From: Amorphophallus konjac
Lineage: Eukaryota; Streptophyta; Magnoliopsida; Alismatales; Araceae
Length of the DNA stretch: 64,000 nucleotides
Reading direction: 5' to 3'
NCBI GenBank assembly: GCA_022559845.1
Contig: CM040128.1
Coordinates: 76,013,247 to 76,077,246 of the forward strand
Every line of letters starts with the position of its first letter. The stretch's first letter is position 1. The notes beneath the pieces were generated by a model. That model made no database searches. It worked only from the letters and a program-made list of their open reading frames with translations, and was not told where the DNA came from. The translations under genes and the position numbers were made by a program. Below, piece by piece: positions 58,497 through 64,000 of this stretch.

Positions 58497-61221
58497 TGAT
58501 GGGGGCATCTCTCGCCCCATATATTTTCAAAGCCCCGGTTGCCCGCCAGCAAGGTTCCATTACATCCGTCACATTTTTCTAAGTCAATTCATGTAACTTT
58601 CATATTTTCTTTGAGTCATAATTATGTAATTTTCCTTTTATTTGAGTCTTGTACCTAGGTTAAGTGTCATTATGTTGATAGATTAGTTTATGGGCCCAAT
58701 TCATTGGGCTTGGCCCAAGGGCACCCCCCTTCCTTTGGTTATTTGTCATTATGTTAAGAGTCAAGGTCTTTTGTAGAAATGTGGGTTGCCTATATATAGG
58801 ACCCCATTTCCTCCATTTGAACTAATGAATCAATGAATGAAAAAACTTGCCATTTTGAGAGTTTACACTTCTTATCTAGTGGAGAGATTCCATTTTTTGG
58901 GTGAGAAACTCTAGGGGAGAGATTCCCCACCCTTCCCTCTCTTAATCTCTCTTTTTTACTCCACTTTCTCTCTCCTCAACATCCAAATTCGAATTTTCTT
59001 CTCTCTCCTCCCTTCCCAACCACCTCCACTCCCCACCTACCTCATTTAAGCCTCTTCCCATTCCCCACAACCCTCATCAATATTCCACCCCTTCCCAAGA
59101 CCCCCTCCACCAATCCTCTCCTCACCATCCAACCCCCAACTACCCCTCCCACTTTCCCAAGCACCCTTCCCACTACCCCAAGCACCCCTTTCCTTCCCCA
59201 ACACAACCCCCCCATTCCCAAGACAAAAAATTAACCTCACCCTTAAACCTATTTTCGAATATCCTTTCCCTCTCTCCATTCCAACCAAATTCGCAGCCCC
59301 CACTACCACCATCTATTGGACCCTCTTCCAGACCTTATTCTCCACCTCCCACACCTTAGAACACCCCCTCCAAGACCCCCTTACAACCAGGGGTCACTCC
59401 CACACTCATCTACCCCCTTCCCCTTCTTCTTTCTTGGTCATTGGAAGCTACTTCGAAGTTGCAGTTTGCTGTCCAGAGGTTGCAGATGAACCAGCAACTT
59501 GCAGCGGCCACCACGACTTCCTCCGGACGATTTTGAAGACCCAAGAGCCATCGTCGGAAGCGTCTACCAGCCTCCTTCGCAACAGAAGTGGTTTCATCTT
59601 CTTCCGATCTCCGAGCCGTCCAGGAGGTCCATTCTCCCACAACTGCGCAGTTCTGCCTCGGCTGAGGACCTGAGCCAGATTAGAAGCTCTGCCACGACGA
59701 ACCCCGAAGGAATCAGTCCACGAGTTCTTCTTCAAAGTTCTTCATCGCCCAGTCTACTTTCAGAATCAAGAAACAGAACTTCATTCGGCGTTCGTGATCC
59801 AGAGTTCTCATTTTTCTCCCTCAGCTACGCAGATCTGCTACTCATAGTCTGCACCGACTAGTCACCATTGTTCTGCATCCCCTAGTCTTCTCCGACATCG
59901 GTTGGCTTCCCCGTCAGTTTTGCTGCGAAGAGGACTCGTCCACGATTCCAACGACTCTGACGGCGCTTGATTCCGAGGTCGGGAGCTGTCGGGGCATCCT
60001 CTGCAACCTACTGTTGGAAACCAGGAGCTAGCTCTGCAGAGATCCTGATCCGGAGAGAAAGCTTCACCACGACAAACCCCGGAGGAATCAGGCCACGAGC
60101 TCTTCTACAAAGTTCTTCCCCTTCCTGTCTACTTTCAGAATCAAGAAGCGGAACTCTGTTCGGCATCCAGCAGCAGAAGTTACGAATTTTCTTCCTCAGG
60201 CGTGCGACTCTACTTCCCACAGTCTGCACCGACCCCCACTCATTGTTCTGGGTCCCCTGATCTTCTCCGGCATCTTTCGGCTTCCCCGTCAGTTCTGTTG
60301 CAAAGAAGACTCGTACACGGTTCCAGCGGCTCTGGCGGCACCTGATTCGGAGTTCGGGAGCGGCCGAGGCAACCTCTTCTTCCTGCTGTTAGTAATCAGT
60401 TGCTGTCAGTCCGAGAATCAACGTCCCTGTTCGAGCTCCTGCCCAGGCCAGCAGCGACCCCAGAAGAATTCGACAAAATTCAGAGGCACTCCAGTTCCAG
60501 TAACAAAGATTTTCCCACTGGTCTCGCCCTCGGCAAAATTCCTGATCACGTTCTGCAGCCACAGTACCGACTGTCTGTCCACAATTGCCGAGAGAAGGCA
60601 GATTCAGCATATTCACTTCATCATCGTTTTAGCCCTAGTTTTCCCCACCCCGCTTGGCCGGCTGAAGGCCCCTCCCTGCGTGGAGGTAGTTTTGATTGTA
60701 ACTATCATCTTCCCTTCCCCACGATCCCCCCCTTGCATGGGGTGTAGTGTTGTAATAGCTTAAACAGGTCAAGCTACCCCGACGCGGCGTGTGGGGAACC
60801 CACGCTTCCCCGCTCGCCCTCGTCTCCGAGCGGGACCGGTTTCTTCAAACCCGTCGAGTAAGTGCTCCAAAATTTGCTCTAATTTGTGCTTGTTCTTTCA
60901 ATATTAGTTCATAAACTCCGCTGGCCGTGAATGAGAGCCCGATCCTTAAGCTCTTGTGCTATAAGTGATCACCGTGGGAAAAGAGAGAAACCGGTGCCTT
61001 TGGCACTTGGTCGGCCCCATTGTCTTGGGCTTCCACATCCATTGGGAATCAAGTCTTGGCCTTGCTGGCCCTCTACCAGCAAGGGCCCAACCCCTCAACC
61101 TCACCTTGGCATTGTCAAGTTACCCCGGGCTTGGGTGAGCGACGAGAGAGCGGCGGCCCAAATTGGCCCATTTAGATTGCGAATGTGCTTGCTTGCTTAA
61201 GTCCAAGGGCGTGTCATATCA
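58497..61221 (+). repeat. 5' LTR (2,725 bp) of a Ty3/gypsy-type element
   Basis: The start TGATGGGGGCATCTC matches 63571 in the 3' LTR; the end ...CATATCA is followed after two bases by the primer-binding site. TGAT/ATCA form the terminal inverted pair. A TATA box TATATATA is at 58791. Over the shared ~430 bp I count about eight differences between the LTRs, so the insertion is fairly young. The long CT- and CCA-rich stretch at 58930-59400 and the duplicated block after it have open frames that I do not consider genes. GAAAC at 58492-58496 should be the target duplication. Confidence 0.9.
59650..60395 (+). repeat. ~375-bp tandem duplication within the 5' LTR
   Basis: CGACGAACCCCGAAGGAATC at 59695 and CGACAAACCCCGGAGGAATC at 60070 head two copies that align through CTACTTTCAGAATCAAGAA, AGTCTGCACCGAC and GGCTTCCCCGTCAGTT. 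The copies are clearly diverged, so the duplication is older than the LTR insertion. Confidence 0.8.
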
Positions 61222-61223
61222 AT

Positions 61224-61235
61224 TGGTATTAGAGC
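61224..61235 (+). other. Primer-binding site (initiator tRNA-Met type)
   Basis: TGGTATTAGAGC differs by one base from the plant Met-initiator primer site TGGTATCAGAGC and lies two bases after the LTR end. Confidence 0.85.
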
Positions 61236-61303
61236 AAGTTCTAGACTTGTCTCTACTAAGTCTTGTCCTAGGGCCATTGCATGCATCACCCTTGTCCACT
61301 ATC

Positions 61304-63670
61304 ATGACTACCTCATACATGGCATATTCGCCACTCTTAGGCCCATTAGAAGCCTTTGTGTTTGATGGATCCCGCCCTAGCATATATCTAGAATGGGAGA
61401 AGTCCATAGACCAACACTTTGGGAGGTTTACCCTGTCAGGGCTTGTCCAAGTCAACTATGCCAAGAGTTTGCTTTGGCGCCAAGCTAGGAAAGAATGGGA
61501 GAACATTGTAGGTTTGAGAGAAGCCAAAGGGGAAGCACCCATTGAATCTTGGGATGAAATGAGGGCCGATCTTAGAAAGATCTACGCACCCCAACCCAAA
61601 CCTCTTCAACCAACCGATCTTTCACCCCCGAACCCAACTCCCACCCATGAACTTCCCCGACCAAGCCCAACCCAAGTCCACCCATGTTCACCACCCCGAG
61701 AGTACCACGCACTGACCATTATCACTCCACCCACCATAGACTATCCTACACCATTATCCTTGGAAGTTGTGGCCCACACTCCTACCCATGTGGAGATGGA
61801 TGTCAATCCGGATTCACCTCCCACCATAGAGAACATCCTAGACCCCCCACTTCCACCCACCTCTCCTAGTTCGGGTCCTCATGAGCCGCACACCCTAACC
61901 ATGAATGAGTCCATACTCCAATGGCTTAAGCAAGGCCCCACCATTCCTAGCTCACCACCTTACCTCTCACCCTTGGCATATCAAGTCCAAATTATGCCCA
62001 CCCGGTCTTCCCATGTCACACTTCAAACCTCCTACTTTGTGGAAGGCTTAGGGGACCTAGTGGACTGTTTACAATGGCAAGTCTACCTGACCAATATGCT
62101 AGCCATAGGACCATTGGAGTCTAGCCCCATCTACTCTAGTGGACCCTTCCTAGCTTACCCCGCCACCGGTTCCATCACCTCCATCTACACTAGTGGCCAT
62201 TATACGAGTGAAATCCTCCTCTTTCTCCCCAAGGATGAGAAACCAATCTTGGCCCACTTCCCACCCATCAAGATTCTAATTGCTTTAATTGACCAACCCA
62301 CTAGAGACCTTGACCCAATTATCTTGGAGGAGGATGACTCACCGTTTGGGTACCTTGAAGACATAGAGTGCCACCCTCTAGGAAGACCTTTCCACTACCC
62401 CTCTGATCCCTTCCTATGGGAGCCTAGACCCCTATGTGACCCAACCACCTTATCCACCACCCACCTTTCCCTAACCCAACCCACCATGTTTGCCCCAATC
62501 CACCCCATCCTAGACCCGGGTTACACCTTGGGAGCCATGACCTTGGGCCACATATCCCTAGGTAATAAGGTTGTGCTCCACCCCATGATGACCACCTTCT
62601 TAGATCTATTCGACCCTTTCCAATGGGAGTTCAAAGATTGTCCCACACCTATACACATGGAAGTCACCCTTGGGAAAAACATGCATGTGTCTAGGCTTAC
62701 CACACCACTTGGCATGAACACTATGTTGGGTCCATTCATTCATATCACCCACATGTCAAGTAAAAAATATGAGTGGTCCATGTTCGGATGTAATGGTCCA
62801 CCTTCATTCATCATGGGTCTTAAGCATGTCAAAGGCATCTACGGATGTCCGGGTCCCCCGATATTTATCACCACTTTGCATGATAGGGCCACCTACGGGT
62901 GCCCCGGCCCACCTGGGCTGACCAAAGTCTACACTACATCATTACATGATAGGTCTACTTTTGGTTGCCTAGGTCCACCCATCACCCCTAGAATGTCTGC
63001 ATTCACAACATTGCATAAAGAGATCCGCAAGCACATTAGCAAGAAGAATGTGACTTATAAAAGGCGAGCCGACTCTCATCGACGTCACCAAGAATTCCAT
63101 GAGGGTGACTTTGTGATGGTAAGGACGGAGAGGCTCTCCTCGGGAGCCATCTCCAAATTGAGGCCACGTGGGGCTGGTCCCTTCCAGGTCCTGAGGCGCA
63201 TTGGTGCAAATGCCTATGAGTTAGATCTCCCTGAGGAATATGGGGTAAGTCCCACATTCAGTGTCGCCGACCTAGTGCCATACAAGGGACCCACGGTGGT
63301 ACCTAGTGAGGATATTGAGCCTATTCCCTCCGTTGAGAGAGCACCCACCCGTGAGGAGAGTCCACTAGCCAAGAGAGCCCAGCATGAGCGCATTGAACGA
63401 ATATTGGATGAACAAGTCACTACCACCAGGAGCAAGGTATACGAGCGCTATCTCGGCAGGTGGATGGATCAGTCTTATTCGGAAGACTTGTGGGCGATAC
63501 CACTTCTACACCCTCCGAGGAGGGAAGGACTCTTACTCGACGGAGTCGAGTTCTCCGCACCCCGGGAGTATGATGGGGGCATCTCTCGCCCCATATATTT
63601 TCAAAGCCCCGGTTGCCCGCCAGCATGGTTCCATTACATCCGTCACATTTTTCTAAGTCAATTCATGTAA
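61304..63670 (+). CDS. Ty3/gypsy Gag-integrase-tail fusion protein (788 residues), no polymerase
   Basis: The ATG at 61304 is chosen because an earlier in-frame ATG at 61163 lies inside the LTR, before the primer site. Residues about 10-110 look like a retrotransposon Gag (EAFVFDGSRPSIYLEWEKSI; WDEMRADLRKIYAP). Residues about 115-490 are Pro/Thr/Ser-rich and unrecognised. At about 492, 511, 529 and 551 comes a fourfold motif (F/Y)GC.GPP with LHDR spacers. From about 570 the protein matches the integrase C-terminal GPY/F module of Ty3 elements (FHEGDFVMVRTERLSSGA; RPRGAGPFQVLRRIGANAYE; SVADLVPYKGP), then a degenerate chromodomain-like end (RYLGRWMDQSYSEDLWAI, about 711-731). Protease, reverse transcriptase, RNase H and integrase core are all missing, yet the frame is uninterrupted. 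It ends 100 bp inside the 3' LTR. The element would need enzymes from a relative. Confidence 0.85.
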   Translation: MTTSYMAYSPLLGPLEAFVFDGSRPSIYLEWEKSIDQHFGRFTLSGLVQVNYAKSLLWRQARKEWENIVGLREAKGEAPIESWDEMRADLRKIYAPQPKPLQPTDLSPPNPTPTHELPRPSPTQVHPCSPPREYHALTIITPPTIDYPTPLSLEVVAHTPTHVEMDVNPDSPPTIENILDPPLPPTSPSSGPHEPHTLTMNESILQWLKQGPTIPSSPPYLSPLAYQVQIMPTRSSHVTLQTSYFVEGLGDLVDCLQWQVYLTNMLAIGPLESSPIYSSGPFLAYPATGSITSIYTSGHYTSEILLFLPKDEKPILAHFPPIKILIALIDQPTRDLDPIILEEDDSPFGYLEDIECHPLGRPFHYPSDPFLWEPRPLCDPTTLSTTHLSLTQPTMFAPIHPILDPGYTLGAMTLGHISLGNKVVLHPMMTTFLDLFDPFQWEFKDCPTPIHMEVTLGKNMHVSRLTTPLGMNTMLGPFIHITHMSSKKYEWSMFGCNGPPSFIMGLKHVKGIYGCPGPPIFITTLHDRATYGCPGPPGLTKVYTTSLHDRSTFGCLGPPITPRMSAFTTLHKEIRKHISKKNVTYKRRADSHRRHQEFHEGDFVMVRTERLSSGAISKLRPRGAGPFQVLRRIGANAYELDLPEEYGVSPTFSVADLVPYKGPTVVPSEDIEPIPSVERAPTREESPLAKRAQHERIERILDEQVTTTRSKVYERYLGRWMDQSYSEDLWAIPLLHPPRREGLLLDGVEFSAPREYDGGISRPIYFQSPGCPPAWFHYIRHIFLSQFM

Positions 63671-64000
63671 CTTTCATATTTTCTTTGAGTCATAATTATG
63701 TAATTTTCCTTTTATTTGAGTCTTGTACCTAGGTTAAGTGTCATTATGTTGATAGATTAGTTTATGGGCCCAATTCATTGGGCTTGGCCCAAGGGCACCC
63801 CCCCTTCCTTTGGTTATTTGTCATTATGTTAAGAGTCAAGGTCTTTTGTAGAAATGTGGGTTGCCTATGTATAGGACCCCATTTCCTTCATTTGAACTAA
63901 TGAATCAATGAATGAAAAAACTTGTCATTTTGAGAGTTTACACTTCTTATCTAGCGGAGAGATTCCATTTTTTGGGTGAGAAACCCTAGGGGAGAGATTC
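63571..64000 (+). repeat. 3' LTR (right part cut by the window end)
   Basis: Direct repeat of 58497-58925, including the TATA-region TATGTATA in place of TATATATA. The first 100 bp also encode the end of the fusion protein. About 2.3 kb of the LTR should lie beyond the window. Confidence 0.92.

Noticed and set aside
61163..61303. Upstream extension of the Ty3 fusion protein
   Set aside because: Would begin inside the LTR and read through the primer-binding site; the ATG at 61304 is the first plausible start after it.

Overview
This is plant nuclear DNA made almost entirely of transposable elements, with one recognisable host gene. That gene is ATG5 (autophagy), present as four exons with canonical splice sites. 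Its strongly GC-rich first exon and AT-richer later exons would suit a monocot, but the species is not established. I see no bacterial, organellar or viral genes, no tRNA or rRNA genes and no CRISPR arrays. Most long open frames here are by-products of tandem repeats or GC-rich noncoding DNA.

Layout. (1) 1-12115: a pol-less LTR retrotransposon of LARD type. Its 5' LTR is cut by the window edge, its 2,619-bp 3' LTR is complete, and the interior holds a broken proline-rich gag-like frame and a minisatellite. It inserted into a fragment of a CACTA transposase that lies beside a Helitron 3' terminus (12851). (2) 13791-33054: remains of a CACTA (En/Spm) transposon: a decayed TNP2 gene, a decayed second transposase gene, then sense-strand host gene fragments (lysophospholipid acyltransferase, an unrecognised three-exon piece, a sphingosine-kinase exon, a P58IPK-like J domain), ending at a CACTA-type terminus. 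A 3.36-kb solo LTR and two small hAT elements are nested in it, each with an exact target-site duplication. (3) 33055-36165: diverged tandem sequence, a Tourist-type MITE and a 975-bp Harbinger-like element with a GC-rich interior. (4) 36952-41937: ATG5 exons 1-4, ending one codon after the ATG12-acceptor lysine. Intron 4, if the gene continues, is filled by the next 22 kb. (5) 42512-56850: LTR-derived segments in opposite orientations, with head-to-head promoters and many tandem arrays. (6) 46084-53077: a complete 6,994-bp hAT transposon inside block 5, with an 8-bp target duplication, matching termini, an open seven-exon transposase gene (about 1,197 residues) and a second BED-finger frame. 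(7) 57046-58385: a diverged, probably broken relative of that hAT gene on the minus strand. (8) 58497-64000: a non-autonomous Ty3/gypsy element whose single open frame joins a Gag-like N-terminus to the C-terminal tail of an integrase, without protease, reverse transcriptase, RNase H or integrase core.

Nothing here works as a pathway; the genes are related by nesting. The order of insertion can be read from exact target duplications: hAT into LTR sequence, a hAT MITE into the solo LTR, the solo LTR into an acyltransferase pseudogene, a Tourist MITE into a tandem repeat. The items most worth following up are the intact hAT element with its long C-terminal extension, shared by two diverged copies, its extra BED gene, the Gag-integrase-tail fusion, and the fate of ATG5.
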